From Polaribacter sp. IC073 (GTDB lineage: Bacteria > Bacteroidota > Bacteroidia > Flavobacteriales > Flavobacteriaceae): a DNA stretch of 64,000 nt. Positions 39,337-49,207 of the stretch are shown here, piece by piece. Every line of letters begins with the position of its first letter. The first letter of the stretch is position 1. The notes under the pieces are model-generated. The model did not search any database. It was not told the origin of the DNA and saw only the letters and a list, made by a program, of their open reading frames with translations. The stretch covers positions 62,001 to 126,000 of the forward strand of contig NZ_VORS01000003.1 in NCBI RefSeq assembly GCF_007997075.1, read 5' to 3'. The translations under genes and the position numbers were made by a program.

Positions 39337-41790
39337 ATGTCACAAAAAACGCTTATTCAAGATAAAAAAGAACTTTCATTTATAGATTTTAAAGAAGAAG
39401 TTTTAAATGACTATAAAATTGCTAAAATTAGTAGAGAATGTAGTTTACTTGGTAGAAGAGAAGTTTTAACAGGAAAAGCCAAATTTGGTATTTTTGGTGA
39501 TGGTAAAGAAGTGCCACAATTAGCATTGGCAAAAGCCTTTAAAAAAGGCGATTTTAGGTCTGGATATTACAGAGATCAAACCTTTATGATGGCTATTGGT
39601 GAACTTACAGCTCAACAGTTTTTTGCTGGTTTATACGCACATACAAACATAGAAATAGAACCAATGTCTGCTGGTAGACAAATGGGCGGTCATTTTGCAA
39701 CCCATAGTTTAAACGAAGACGGTAGCTGGAAAAACCTTACTGAACAATACAATTCTAGTGCAGATATTTCTCCTACCGCAGGTCAAATGCCACGTTTATT
39801 AGGTTTAGCACAAGCTTCTAAAATTTATAGAAACGAAAAAAGCGTACAACATAAAACTAATTTTTCTAAAAAAGGGAATGAAGTTGCTTGGGGAACCATA
39901 GGAAACGCAAGTACTAGTGAAGGGTTATTTTTTGAAACCATAAATGCGGCAGGTGTTTTACAAGTACCAATGGTAATGAGTGTTTGGGATGATGAGTACG
40001 GAATTTCAGTTCACGCAAAACATCAAACTACAAAAGAAAGTATTTCTGAAATTTTAAAAGGTTTTCAAAGAGAAGACGACACCAATGGTTATGAGATTTT
40101 TGTAGTAAATGGTTGGGATTATGTACAGTTAGTAGACACTTATAACAAAGCTTCTAAAATAGCTAGAGAAGAACATGTTCCTGTTTTAATTCACGTAAAA
40201 GAATTAACACAACCTCAAGGACACTCTACTTCTGGCTCTCATGAAAGATATAAAGACAAAGACAGACTTCAGTGGGAAAAAGATACCGATTGTATTACAA
40301 AAATGCGAAAATGGATTTTAGACTTCGAACTAGAAACTGAATCTGGCAAAACTTTGCGCTTTGTAGATTCTGAAGAAGAAATAATCATTTTAGAAAAAGA
40401 AGCTAAAAAATTAGTTACCACTGCAAAAAGAAATGCTTGGAACGCTTATAACAACGAATTATTTGAAGAAGCAGTAGTTGCTAGCAAACTATTAGAGAGC
40501 GTTGCTAAAAAAAGTAACAATGGTGCATTCATTACTAAATATAAAAACGATTTAGATAAAATAAATGAACCGATTAGAAAAGATATTTTAATTGCTGCCA
40601 GAAAATCACTTCGTCACTTAAAAGAAGAAGAATTTGCAGAAAAAACAGCACTACAAAACTTCATAAAGGCAACGATAAAAGATTCTGCGAATAAATATTC
40701 GTCTTTTTTATTAAGTGAAAGCAATTTTAGTGCATTAAATATCATAGAGAAAAAACCTGTATATACTGAAAAGCAAAACTTGGTAGATGCAAGGGTTATT
40801 ATGAGAGATAATTTTGATGCCATCTTAAAAAAGCATCCAGAAGTAGTTATTTTTGGAGAAGACGCAGGTTTAATTGGAGATGTAAATCAAGGTTTAGAAG
40901 GTCTTCAAGAAAAATATGGAGATATTAGAGTTTCGGATACAGGAATTAGAGAAGCTACCATTATCGGACAAGGAATTGGTTTGGCAATGCGTGGCTTAAG
41001 ACCAATTGCAGAAATTCAATATTTAGATTACCTACTGTACGCACTTCAAATTATGAGTGATGATTTAGCAACACTTCATTACAGAAGTTTTGGGAAACAA
41101 AAAGCTCCTTTAATTATTAGAACTCGTGGGCACAGATTAGAAGGCATTTGGCATGCAGGTTCTCCCATGGGAGGAATTATTAACAATGTTCGTGGAATGC
41201 ACGTTTTAGTACCAAGAAACATGACCAAAGCTGCAGGTTTTTACAATACTTTATTAGATGGTGATGAACCAGCTTTAGTTATCGAATGCTTAAACGGGTA
41301 TCGTTTAAAAGAAGAATTGCCAACAAATTTAGCCGAATTTAAAACACCAATTGGTTTTGTAGAAACGGTTAAAGAAGGTACAGATATTACCATTATTTCT
41401 TATGGTTCTACTTTAAGAATTGTTGAAGAAACTGCGAAAGAATTACTACAAGTTGGTATTGATATAGAAATTATTGATGCACAAAGTTTATTGCCTTTTG
41501 ACTTAAACAGCGATTGTGTAAAAAGTTTAGCAAAAACAAATAAATTATTAGTTATTGATGAAGATGTACCTGGAGGAGCTTCTGCATATCTTTTACAAGA
41601 AATTTTAGAAAAACAAAATGGGTATCAATTTTTAGATAGCAAACCAGCAACACTTACTGCAAAAGCACACAGAACTGCTTATGGTACAGATGGCGATTAT
41701 TTTTCTAAACCATCTGCAGAAGATATTTTCGAGAAAATATATGATATTATGCATGAATCAAATCCAAATAAATTTAAAAGTTTATACTAA
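39337..41790 (+). CDS. Fused alpha/beta E1 component of a 2-oxoacid dehydrogenase
   Basis: A thiamine-diphosphate enzyme of 817 residues in which the alpha and beta subunits, separate in many bacteria, are joined. The alpha half (about 1-470) has YYRDQTFMMAIGELTAQQFF, the MGGHFATHS stretch and the thiamine-binding region GNASTSEGLFFETIN near 194. The beta half (from about 485) has VVIFGEDAGLIGDVNQGLEG, REATIIGQGIGLAMRGLRP and the C-terminal transketolase fold (VIDEDVPGGASAYL). It decarboxylates a 2-oxoacid and passes the acyl group to an E2 lipoamide protein. The closest known relatives are branched-chain (2-oxoisovalerate) dehydrogenases. E2 and E3 are not in this window, so the substrate stays open. 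Confidence 0.9.
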   Translation: MSQKTLIQDKKELSFIDFKEEVLNDYKIAKISRECSLLGRREVLTGKAKFGIFGDGKEVPQLALAKAFKKGDFRSGYYRDQTFMMAIGELTAQQFFAGLYAHTNIEIEPMSAGRQMGGHFATHSLNEDGSWKNLTEQYNSSADISPTAGQMPRLLGLAQASKIYRNEKSVQHKTNFSKKGNEVAWGTIGNASTSEGLFFETINAAGVLQVPMVMSVWDDEYGISVHAKHQTTKESISEILKGFQREDDTNGYEIFVVNGWDYVQLVDTYNKASKIAREEHVPVLIHVKELTQPQGHSTSGSHERYKDKDRLQWEKDTDCITKMRKWILDFELETESGKTLRFVDSEEEIIILEKEAKKLVTTAKRNAWNAYNNELFEEAVVASKLLESVAKKSNNGAFITKYKNDLDKINEPIRKDILIAARKSLRHLKEEEFAEKTALQNFIKATIKDSANKYSSFLLSESNFSALNIIEKKPVYTEKQNLVDARVIMRDNFDAILKKHPEVVIFGEDAGLIGDVNQGLEGLQEKYGDIRVSDTGIREATIIGQGIGLAMRGLRPIAEIQYLDYLLYALQIMSDDLATLHYRSFGKQKAPLIIRTRGHRLEGIWHAGSPMGGIINNVRGMHVLVPRNMTKAAGFYNTLLDGDEPALVIECLNGYRLKEELPTNLAEFKTPIGFVETVKEGTDITIISYGSTLRIVEETAKELLQVGIDIEIIDAQSLLPFDLNSDCVKSLAKTNKLLVIDEDVPGGASAYLLQEILEKQNGYQFLDSKPATLTAKAHRTAYGTDGDYFSKPSAEDIFEKIYDIMHESNPNKFKSLY

Positions 41791-41812
41791 AACTTATTTT
41801 AAATAAATACCG

Positions 41813-41850
41813 AAAGCTCAAAAACATTGGATTTTTGAGCTTTTTTTTTT
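41813..41850 (+). terminator. Terminator after the E1 gene
   Basis: AAAGCTCAAAAA (41813-41824) pairs perfectly with TTTTTGAGCTTT (41832-41843), followed by a T run. Confidence 0.85.
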
Positions 41851-41921
41851 AACATAACTATAAGAACTCTCTCCAATGGTTTTTGATAATTTAGTAGCTG
41901 AAACTATCAACAAACCAACTC

Positions 41922-44360
41922 ATGAAAAAACTATTATTATTTTCATTATTAATTGTTTTCCTTTTTCCTTTAGACGCTAACAGTCAGAGCGGAAGAATTA
42001 AAAAAAGAAAAAATAAGAAGACCGAAAAAAACGCTACAAAAGAGCCTGAAACAAAAGCTAAAACTCCAGTATACACAGATTTTGTAAAAAAAGACACCAA
42101 AACGGCAGAAGGATTATTTAAAGTACATGAAAACAAAGACACGTTTCTGTATGAAATTCCGAAATCGTTCTTAGGTAAGGAAATGTTATTAGTAACCAGA
42201 ATTAAGGAAATTCCAGCAGATTTAGGTGGTGGTTATGTAAATGCCGGCTCTAAAATTAACACACAAGTTATTGTTTGGGAACAGTATAAAAACAAAATAT
42301 TTTTAAAAGTAAAATCTTACAATGCAATTGCAAACGATTCTTTACCAATCTACAAGTCTGTAAAAGCAAATAACTTAGAACCTATTATTTATGCATTCGA
42401 TGTAAAATCAGAAAACGAAGACGCTACAGCCATTTTGGTTGATGTTACTAAATTCTTTTCTACAGACGTAAAAGCAATTACTGGTTTGCCTGCTTATTTT
42501 AGAAAAACATACAAAGTAAGAAAATTAGATACCGACAGAAGTTTTATCCGCAGTATAAAAAGCTATCCAAAAAACATCGAAGTTGTGCAAGATTTTACGT
42601 TTGATGCAGATGAACCACCAAGCAATTTAAGCACAAATACCATTACAATGCGCATCAATCAATCTATGATTTTATTACCAGAAAAACCAATGATGTCTAG
42701 AGTTTACGACAAACGTGTTGGTTATTTTTCTTTAGGAAATGTAGATTACAATTCAGAAGCTTTAAAAGCAGACAGCAAGAGGTATATTAAACGCTGGAGG
42801 CTAGAACCAAAAGATGAAGCCGCCTATAATCGTGGTGAATTGGTAGAACCAAAAAAACCAATTGTTTATTATTTAGACCCTGCAACGCCTATAAAATTAA
42901 GAAAATACATCAAACAAGGTGTGGATGATTGGCAAAAAGTTTTTGAAACGGCTGGTTTTAAAAATGCAATTATGGCTAAAATGCCACCTACAAAAGAAGA
43001 AGATCCAGAATTTAGTATGGAAGATGTTCGGTATTCTTCAATTAGATATGTAGCAAGCACCACAAGAAATGCCGTTGGACCTAGTGTTTCAGACCCTAGA
43101 TCTGGTGAGATTTTAGAAAGCGATATTATTTGGTATCACAATCATTTACGTTCATATAGAAACAGGTATTTACTAGAAACTGGCGCAGCAAACCCTTCTG
43201 CAAGAACTTTAAAGACCTCTGATGAAGAAATTGGTGACATGATGCGCATGGTCATTGCACACGAAGTTGGACACGCTTTAGGTTTGCCTCATAATATGGC
43301 AGCAAGTTTTGCCTATCCAACAGATTCTTTGCGTTCTGGAGATTTTACACAGAAAAACGGAATTGCAGCAACCATTATGGATTATGCGAGGTATAATTAT
43401 GTAGCACAACCTGGAGATAAAAACATTCGTTTTATTAGACAATTAGGGCCTTACGATCATTATTCAATCAATTGGGGATATCGTAAAATTCCGAATATAG
43501 ACACACCAGAAGCCGAAGTAAAAACGTTGGATAAGTGGATTGAAGAGAAAGCAGACAACCCTATTTATAGATTTGGTGGTGAACGCTTTGATCCTTCTGC
43601 ACAAACTGAAGGAATTGGAAATGACCAAGTAAAAGCGAGTAGCTACGGCATTAAAAATTTAAAAATTGTCGCTAAAAATTTACCAAATTGGACTTCTAAT
43701 CAAACCAATGATTATGAAGATTTAAGTGAATTATATGGTGAATTATTAAGCGTTTGGAACCGTTATGTAGGTCATGTTGCAGGTAATATTGGTGGTGTTT
43801 ATGAGTTCAATAAAAAACCATCTCAATCAGGCAACATTTATGTTCCGGTTACAAAATCGAAACAAAAAGAATCATTAAACTGGCTACAGAAAAATGTTTT
43901 TGAAACACAAGATTGGTTGCTAGATCAAAACATTTTAAATAAAATTGATGAAGCTGGCTATATAGAAACAATGTCTCGTTATCAAAATAGATTTTTAAGA
44001 ACATTGTTAAACTCGAAAACACTTAAAAGAATGATGGACGCAGAAGTAATTCAAGAAAACAATTATGCTGCAGTTGACATGATAAGTGATTTAAGAAGCG
44101 GTATTTTCTCTGAAACAAGCAGTACTAAAAACGTAGCTATTTACAGAAGAAACCTGCAAAAATCATTTATTAGCAACCTAAATAGCTTAATGAACGATGC
44201 TTCTGTAAAAAATACAGATATTTCTTCTATTGTTCGTGGAGAATTAACAACGCTAAAATACCAGTTGAATTCAGCAAGTAAAAGAGCTGTAAATAAAATT
44301 ACAAAGTACCATTATAAAGATGCAATTGTAATGATTGATGCTATTTTAGATCCGAAATAA
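41922..44360 (+). CDS. Zinc-dependent metalloprotease (DUF5117/DUF4953 family)
   Basis: An exported protein of 812 residues with a signal peptide (MKKLLLFSLLIVFLFPLDANS). Next comes a lysine-rich segment (residues about 25-45) and the DUF5118/DUF5117 beta region. The metzincin site HExxHxxGxxH reads HEVGHALGLPH at residues 447-457, with all three His and the catalytic Glu448 present. The C-terminal helical domain (DUF4953) follows. The family is abundant in Bacteroidota; its natural substrates are not known. The protein probably acts in the periplasm or outside. Its stop codon is the first unit of a nine-copy TAA tract. Confidence 0.9.
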   Translation: MKKLLLFSLLIVFLFPLDANSQSGRIKKRKNKKTEKNATKEPETKAKTPVYTDFVKKDTKTAEGLFKVHENKDTFLYEIPKSFLGKEMLLVTRIKEIPADLGGGYVNAGSKINTQVIVWEQYKNKIFLKVKSYNAIANDSLPIYKSVKANNLEPIIYAFDVKSENEDATAILVDVTKFFSTDVKAITGLPAYFRKTYKVRKLDTDRSFIRSIKSYPKNIEVVQDFTFDADEPPSNLSTNTITMRINQSMILLPEKPMMSRVYDKRVGYFSLGNVDYNSEALKADSKRYIKRWRLEPKDEAAYNRGELVEPKKPIVYYLDPATPIKLRKYIKQGVDDWQKVFETAGFKNAIMAKMPPTKEEDPEFSMEDVRYSSIRYVASTTRNAVGPSVSDPRSGEILESDIIWYHNHLRSYRNRYLLETGAANPSARTLKTSDEEIGDMMRMVIAHEVGHALGLPHNMAASFAYPTDSLRSGDFTQKNGIAATIMDYARYNYVAQPGDKNIRFIRQLGPYDHYSINWGYRKIPNIDTPEAEVKTLDKWIEEKADNPIYRFGGERFDPSAQTEGIGNDQVKASSYGIKNLKIVAKNLPNWTSNQTNDYEDLSELYGELLSVWNRYVGHVAGNIGGVYEFNKKPSQSGNIYVPVTKSKQKESLNWLQKNVFETQDWLLDQNILNKIDEAGYIETMSRYQNRFLRTLLNSKTLKRMMDAEVIQENNYAAVDMISDLRSGIFSETSSTKNVAIYRRNLQKSFISNLNSLMNDASVKNTDISSIVRGELTTLKYQLNSASKRAVNKITKYHYKDAIVMIDAILDPK

Positions 44361-44384
44361 TAATAATAATAATAATAATAATAA
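44358..44384 (+). repeat. Tandem TAA repeat, nine copies, at the protease stop codon
   Basis: From 44358 the triplet TAA is repeated nine times without interruption. The first copy is the stop codon of the protease gene, so nine stop codons stand in frame. The remaining gap to the DUF2851 gene (to 44665) contains an inverted repeat and no gene. Confidence 0.9.
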
Positions 44385-44492
44385 TCTTTGTTTTTATTTT
44401 GAAATGCACTTTTTAGGTGATTTAGAAATTATACATTTCATGTTATTACAGTTGATAAGAATCTAGAAGAATATCACATTAAAATACCAATG

Positions 44493-44546
44493 TCTAACTG
44501 AGTTTGTCGAAGTTTAAATAAAGAGTCTTCGAGAAGCTCAAACTAA
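44493..44546. repeat. Inverted repeat with TGAG(C/T)TTGTCGAAG arms
   Basis: TGAGTTTGTCGAAG (44499-44512) and CTTCGAGAAGCTCA (44527-44540) pair at 12 of 14 positions, and a few flanking bases extend the stem. This arm sequence recalls a short palindrome found between genes in many Flavobacteriaceae genomes (from memory). It lies in a gap between convergent genes, where it could act as a weak terminator. Confidence 0.5.
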
Positions 44547-44665
44547 CAAGTGTTATCTTCATTAGAAACAGACGGTTTTATTTTATCCTTAATATTTCAA
44601 AATTAATAGACAAGTTATAATTAGTTAAGGACTAAAATATTTTAAAACCCTTTTTTATTTGTCAT

Positions 44666-45937
44666 TTATCTTTTTAAAAGCTGAACCCCTATTGCGCATT
44701 CTAAACAACGTTTTGGTGCGCAATAGTTGTTTTTAAGCTCTAACAAAGCTTGCGAATCGAAAGCACTTTTTGCTTTAATTTTAATTTCAGAAAACTTAGA
44801 AATGATATTATTTTTTTCTGGCTTCATCTCTTTTAGAATTTCTAAGAATGATTCTTCATCAACTTCTCCCCTACTTTTTTGATATAAAAACTGCAACGGA
44901 ATTATAGTATTGATGATCAATAAATCTACAAACGAATTGCTAAGTTTTTTGGGTGCTGTTTTTGATAGTGATTCAAAATTATAATGTGTTTTCCAAAACA
45001 GATTCATTTCAATAGAAAACAGCTCATAAAATTCTTTTAAATTATTTATTTCAATCAATTTAGAAAATAAATTTTGATGCTTTTGAAACAAAGAAACCAA
45101 TTGCGCAATTCTAATTGTAGGAAAATTATTAGGTCGCATTCTAAAAAATGAAAACTGCGAATTTGGTAGCGAATTCAACTTATATTTATGTTTTAAATAA
45201 GTATATTCTATTTTTAATTGTTGGTAATATTCGTCTTGAACGTCACCGCTTAAGAAACCTGCTTGTCCGAATAGTAATGCAGCAAACTGATTTTCATTGA
45301 AACTCATTTTTTGAAGAATAGAAAAAGGGACCGATTGTGCCAATCTTAAAAAAACGTCTCCATTTATTTTTAATCCGAAATTCTTCGCTAATAATTGAAA
45401 TAAAACAGCTTCAAAATTATTGTTTTCTTGTTGTAGCAATCCGTTTATTTCTTCGGATTTTCTTTCTAATCGTTCAAAAAATAACCGTTCTTTCCAATTC
45501 GCTAACGTAAAGCTATCTATTGTAGCAATAGCAGTGTCGCAAGGAATCCAACTTGTAGGTGTGAAAAATAATTTTCTATAATTATTTAAAACACCTTCAT
45601 TAATTAAGTCTTTTAAAACGAACGTGGGGATTGGTTTGTTGTTTTTCATAAAAATGTCTGCATCATTTTCCCAAACAACATGTAAAATTACGGCATCATA
45701 ATTCACATCAATTTCGTGATGATGTACATACCAATCAGATGCTTTTAAATGAATTTCTACATTCCCTATCCAAGTTTGATTTTCTATTTTTAAGTGCGCA
45801 TTTAAAAAATCTGGACCCGCATTTTTATTATGCAAACCCGGTTTTATAATAGTTAAACGCTCATTATTAGTCGTTTTAAAATCAATTTTAGAAAACATTT
45901 TATATTTCCATACGTATTGTAGAAAATCCTCATTCAT
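44666..45937 (-). CDS. DUF2851 family protein
   Basis: A soluble protein of 423 residues matching DUF2851, a Bacteroidota family of unknown role. Its N-terminal region carries GLHNKNAGPDFLNAHLKIEN near residues 34-53, GNVEIHLKASDWYVHHH near 58-74 and DAVILHVVWEND. It ends in the Cys-containing motif CAPKRCLECAIG. The GPDF..A.....W.GNVEIH pattern with its acidic residues looks like a nuclease-type beta fold, but activity is not established. It is a single minus-strand gene, convergent with the protease gene and divergent from the nitroreductase. Confidence 0.85.
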   Translation of the reverse strand: MNEDFLQYVWKYKMFSKIDFKTTNNERLTIIKPGLHNKNAGPDFLNAHLKIENQTWIGNVEIHLKASDWYVHHHEIDVNYDAVILHVVWENDADIFMKNNKPIPTFVLKDLINEGVLNNYRKLFFTPTSWIPCDTAIATIDSFTLANWKERLFFERLERKSEEINGLLQQENNNFEAVLFQLLAKNFGLKINGDVFLRLAQSVPFSILQKMSFNENQFAALLFGQAGFLSGDVQDEYYQQLKIEYTYLKHKYKLNSLPNSQFSFFRMRPNNFPTIRIAQLVSLFQKHQNLFSKLIEINNLKEFYELFSIEMNLFWKTHYNFESLSKTAPKKLSNSFVDLLIINTIIPLQFLYQKSRGEVDEESFLEILKEMKPEKNNIISKFSEIKIKAKSAFDSQALLELKNNYCAPKRCLECAIGVQLLKR

Positions 45938-46023
45938 ACTTTTTTCTCTTAAAAATACAAAAAAATTGATACTTCTATCAGTTTATATAATTAACAACAC
46001 ACCATAAAATAATAATATTCCCT

Positions 46024-46031
46024 TATTTTTG
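46024..46031 (+). promoter_or_regulatory. -7 box of the nitroreductase gene
   Basis: TATTTTTG matches TAnnTTTG and ends 18 bases before the ATG. Confidence 0.45.
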
Positions 46032-46049
46032 CACTTTAAAAAAGCATAA

Positions 46050-46682
46050 ATGAATATTATAGATAGTTTAAAATGGCGCTATGCTGTTAAAAAATTCGAT
46101 ACAAATAAAGAACTTTCAGAAGCACAAATTCAAATTCTAAAAGAAGCTTTTAATTTAACGGCAACTTATTATGGCTTGCAACCTCTAAAATTAGTTATTG
46201 TTAAAAACAAAGAAATTCAAGAAAAATTGGTTGCCTTTTCTGGTCGCCAACCCCAAGTACTGCAAGCTTCTCACCTATTAGTTATCTGTGTTAAAGACTA
46301 TTACAGTATTAAAGAAGTAGAAAATTATTTCAACTTAGTGAAGAGGATTAGAAATACACCAGACGAAATAATGACTCCGTTTAAAAAATTTTTAACTGCG
46401 GAAATAGCACAAAAAACACAAGAAGAATTATTAATTTCGAATGAAAACCAAGCATATATCGCACTTGGTAATTTACTTACGGTTTGTGCTTCACAAGAAA
46501 TAGATTCTTGCCCTATGAAAGGTTTCACCTCAGAAAAATATGATGAAATTTTAGATTTGAAAAAGCACAATTTAAAATCGGTATTAGTAATGCCAGTAGG
46601 TTTTAGAGCCGCAGATGATTATATGAAAGATTTACCAAAAGTTAGGGAAAATCTAACAGATACTATTATCGAAATACAGTAA
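46050..46682 (+). CDS. Nitroreductase-family NAD(P)H oxidoreductase
   Basis: An FMN enzyme of 210 residues with the nitroreductase fold: MNIIDSLKWRYAVKKFDTNK (FMN-contacting Arg/Lys at the start), the LTATYYGLQPLKLVIVKN segment near 32-49, and the C-terminal IDSCPMKGFTSEKYDEILDL with VLVMPVGFRAADD. Such enzymes reduce nitro groups, quinones or dihydropteridines in vitro; the natural substrate is unknown. It is probably cytoplasmic and a homodimer. It stands 105 bases before pepD. Confidence 0.9.
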   Translation: MNIIDSLKWRYAVKKFDTNKELSEAQIQILKEAFNLTATYYGLQPLKLVIVKNKEIQEKLVAFSGRQPQVLQASHLLVICVKDYYSIKEVENYFNLVKRIRNTPDEIMTPFKKFLTAEIAQKTQEELLISNENQAYIALGNLLTVCASQEIDSCPMKGFTSEKYDEILDLKKHNLKSVLVMPVGFRAADDYMKDLPKVRENLTDTIIEIQ

Positions 46683-46787
46683 CTTTACCACCTATTTGTA
46701 ATAAAAACCGTAACCTAAACATGGTTTAAAAGCCTTGTTTGGATTCTAATTAAAAACAGCAGTTTACTGCTATAAAAAAATCAGAAA

Positions 46788-48248
46788 ATGAGTTCAGCAA
46801 TAAGAAATTTAGCACCGAAAGAAGTTTGGAATATGTTTGCAGATTTAAATGCAGTTCCTCGTCCTTCAAAAAAAGAAGAACGGGTTATTGAGTTTATGGT
46901 CAACTTTGGTAAAAACCTAAATTTAGAAACTTTTGTAGACAACGTTGGTAATGTTATTATCAAAAAGCAAGCTACAAAAGGCTTAGAAGACAGAAAAACA
47001 GTAGTTCTGCAAAGTCATTTAGACATGGTTCATCAGAAAAACGCAGACACAGATTTCGACTTTGATACAGAAGGGATTAAAATGTTAATTGATGGAGATT
47101 GGGTAACTGCAGATGGCACTACTCTAGGTGCGGATAATGGTTTAGGAGTTGCGGCAATTATGGCTGTTTTAGCTTCTACAGAAATTGAGCACCCAAGTTT
47201 AGAAGCGTTGTTTACTATTGATGAAGAAACAGGTATGACGGGTGCAATGGGTTTAGAAGCTGGCGTTTTAAAAGGCGAAATTCTTCTTAATTTAGATACA
47301 GAAGAAGATGATGAAATTGGCATGGGTTGTGCTGGTGGTGTTGATGTAACAGCAAGAAGAAACTACAAAGAAGAACCTGTTTCTGAAAACTCTCTGGGAT
47401 ATTCTATCTCTGTACAAGGTTTAAATGGTGGACATTCTGGAATGGACATTATAAAAGGTTTAGGAAATGCCAATAAAATAATGAATCGTTTGTTATTTGA
47501 TGGATTTACAAATTTTGGTTTAAGAGTTTCTGAAATTAATGGTGGTAGCTTGCGTAACGCAATTCCAAGAGAAAGTGTTGCTTTAGTCTCTATAGATGCC
47601 GTTTCTAAAGAAGCTTTTTTGTTTGAGACAAATCTACTTATCAATACAATAAAAGAAGAATTATCTACATTAGAAAGTAATTTAAATATTGTGCTTACCG
47701 AAACTTCACTTCCAGAAAAAGTGATGGAATTAGGCGTACAAGAAGGTCTTGTAAAATCTGTTTACGCTGCATTAAATGGTGTGTATAGAATGAGTCCGGA
47801 TATTGAAGACTTAGTAGAAACCTCTAATAATATTGCCAGAATCATTGTTAAAGATGGCGCAATTAAAATTGGTTGTTTAACGCGTTCTTCTTCTGAAACA
47901 AATAAAATAGATTTAGCAAATTCATTAAAAGCAGCTTTCGAATTGTCTGGTTTTGACGTTGAGTTGTCTGGTGAGTATCCTGGTTGGCAACCAAATGTAA
48001 ATTCAGAAATTTTAGATGTAGTTGCTAACTTATATGAAAACTTACATGGTGAGAAAGCGCAAGTTGCTGCTTGTCATGCAGGTTTAGAGTGTGGTATTCT
48101 AGGACAAAATTACACAGAAATGGACATGGTTTCATTTGGCCCAACTATTAGAGGAGCACATTCACCAGACGAACGTGCAGGAATTATATCTACACAGAAA
48201 TTCTGGAAATTTTTAATAGAAATTCTAAAGAATATTCCAAAAAAATAA
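46788..48248 (+). CDS. pepD: Aminoacyl-histidine dipeptidase (M20 family)
   Basis: A cytosolic zinc dipeptidase of 486 residues that splits Xaa-His dipeptides such as carnosine. The metal ligands of the M20 catalytic domain are visible: His in QSHLDMVHQK near 77-86, Asp in GADNGLGVAAIM near 118-129, the Glu pair in DEETGMTGAMGLE near 147-159 and LNLDTEEDDEIG. The His near the C-terminus is in GPTIRGAHSPDERA. The inserted lid domain (about 200-380) contains GLNGGHSGMDI. The start ATG (MSSAIRNLAPKEVWNMFADL) matches the family. It has a clear terminator. Confidence 0.94.
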   Translation: MSSAIRNLAPKEVWNMFADLNAVPRPSKKEERVIEFMVNFGKNLNLETFVDNVGNVIIKKQATKGLEDRKTVVLQSHLDMVHQKNADTDFDFDTEGIKMLIDGDWVTADGTTLGADNGLGVAAIMAVLASTEIEHPSLEALFTIDEETGMTGAMGLEAGVLKGEILLNLDTEEDDEIGMGCAGGVDVTARRNYKEEPVSENSLGYSISVQGLNGGHSGMDIIKGLGNANKIMNRLLFDGFTNFGLRVSEINGGSLRNAIPRESVALVSIDAVSKEAFLFETNLLINTIKEELSTLESNLNIVLTETSLPEKVMELGVQEGLVKSVYAALNGVYRMSPDIEDLVETSNNIARIIVKDGAIKIGCLTRSSSETNKIDLANSLKAAFELSGFDVELSGEYPGWQPNVNSEILDVVANLYENLHGEKAQVAACHAGLECGILGQNYTEMDMVSFGPTIRGAHSPDERAGIISTQKFWKFLIEILKNIPKK

Positions 48249-48265
48249 TCAATTTATAAAAGCTT

Positions 48266-48293
48266 AAAACCGAAGATTTTCTTCGGTTTTTTT
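48266..48293 (+). terminator. Terminator after pepD
   Basis: AAAACCGAAGA (48266-48276) pairs perfectly with TCTTCGGTTTT (48280-48290) around a 3-base loop, followed by T. Confidence 0.9.
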
Positions 48294-48441
48294 ATGCCGT
48301 ATTTTGTGAAAAACCAAACAAATAAATCACCTAAAAAACTAACAGTTAGCTTTTTAAAACTTTATTCTTTTGTTAACATCTTTAGCTTCTAAAAATCATA
48401 AAAAAATGTAATTTTACATTTAGAAAAATCAACAAATTTTC

Positions 48442-49206
48442 ATGGGCAAAATCATTGCAATAGCAAATCAAAAAGGTGGCGTTGGTAAAACGACTACAAG
48501 CATAAATCTAGCAGCCTCTTTAGGTGTTTTAGAAAAGAAAGTATTGTTAATAGATGCAGACCCACAGGCAAATGCCTCTTCTGGCTTAGGAATAGATGTT
48601 GATGCTGTAGAAGGTGGAACCTACCACGTTTTAGAACATTCTCTTTCTGCAAAAGATGCAATTATAAAAACAGCTTCGCCCAATGTTGATATTATTCCTG
48701 CACATATCGATCTAGTCGCTATTGAAATAGAATTGGTAGATAAAGAAGACAGAGAATACATGCTTAAAAAAGCATTGAAAGAAATTAAAGAAGAGTATGA
48801 CTATATTATAATAGATTGTGCGCCCTCTTTAGGTTTAATCACTTTAAATTCTTTAGTTGCTGCAGATTCTGTAATTATTCCTATTCAATGTGAATATTTT
48901 GCATTAGAAGGTTTAGGAAAATTATTAAATACGATAAAAAGTATTCAAAAGATTCACAATGCAGATTTAGATATCGAAGGCCTTTTATTAACAATGTTCG
49001 ATTCTCGTTTACGTCTTTCTAATCAAGTGGTAGATGAAGTTAGAAAACATTTCTCTTCGATGGTTTTTGATACCATTATTAGAAGAAATACACGTTTAGG
49101 AGAAGCACCAAGTTATGGTGAAAGCATTATTGCGTACGATGCAACTAGTAAAGGTGCCGTAAATTACTTAAATTTAGCCCAAGAATTATTAAAAAAGAAT
49201 TCGTAA
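48442..49206 (+). CDS. parA: Chromosome partitioning ATPase ParA (Soj)
   Basis: A ParA/Soj ATPase of 254 residues. The deviant Walker A KGGVGKTT (with the signature first Lys) is at residues 11-18, and DADPQANASSGLG (near 40-52), the Walker B segment YIIIDCAPSLGLITLN and the C-terminal DNA-binding basic patch follow. It moves origin regions by ParB-stimulated hydrolysis on the nucleoid. It starts a conserved operon parA-parB-DUF5683-dapB, with a 1-base gap to parB. Confidence 0.96.
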   Translation: MGKIIAIANQKGGVGKTTTSINLAASLGVLEKKVLLIDADPQANASSGLGIDVDAVEGGTYHVLEHSLSAKDAIIKTASPNVDIIPAHIDLVAIEIELVDKEDREYMLKKALKEIKEEYDYIIIDCAPSLGLITLNSLVAADSVIIPIQCEYFALEGLGKLLNTIKSIQKIHNADLDIEGLLLTMFDSRLRLSNQVVDEVRKHFSSMVFDTIIRRNTRLGEAPSYGESIIAYDATSKGAVNYLNLAQELLKKNS

Positions 49207-49207
49207 A

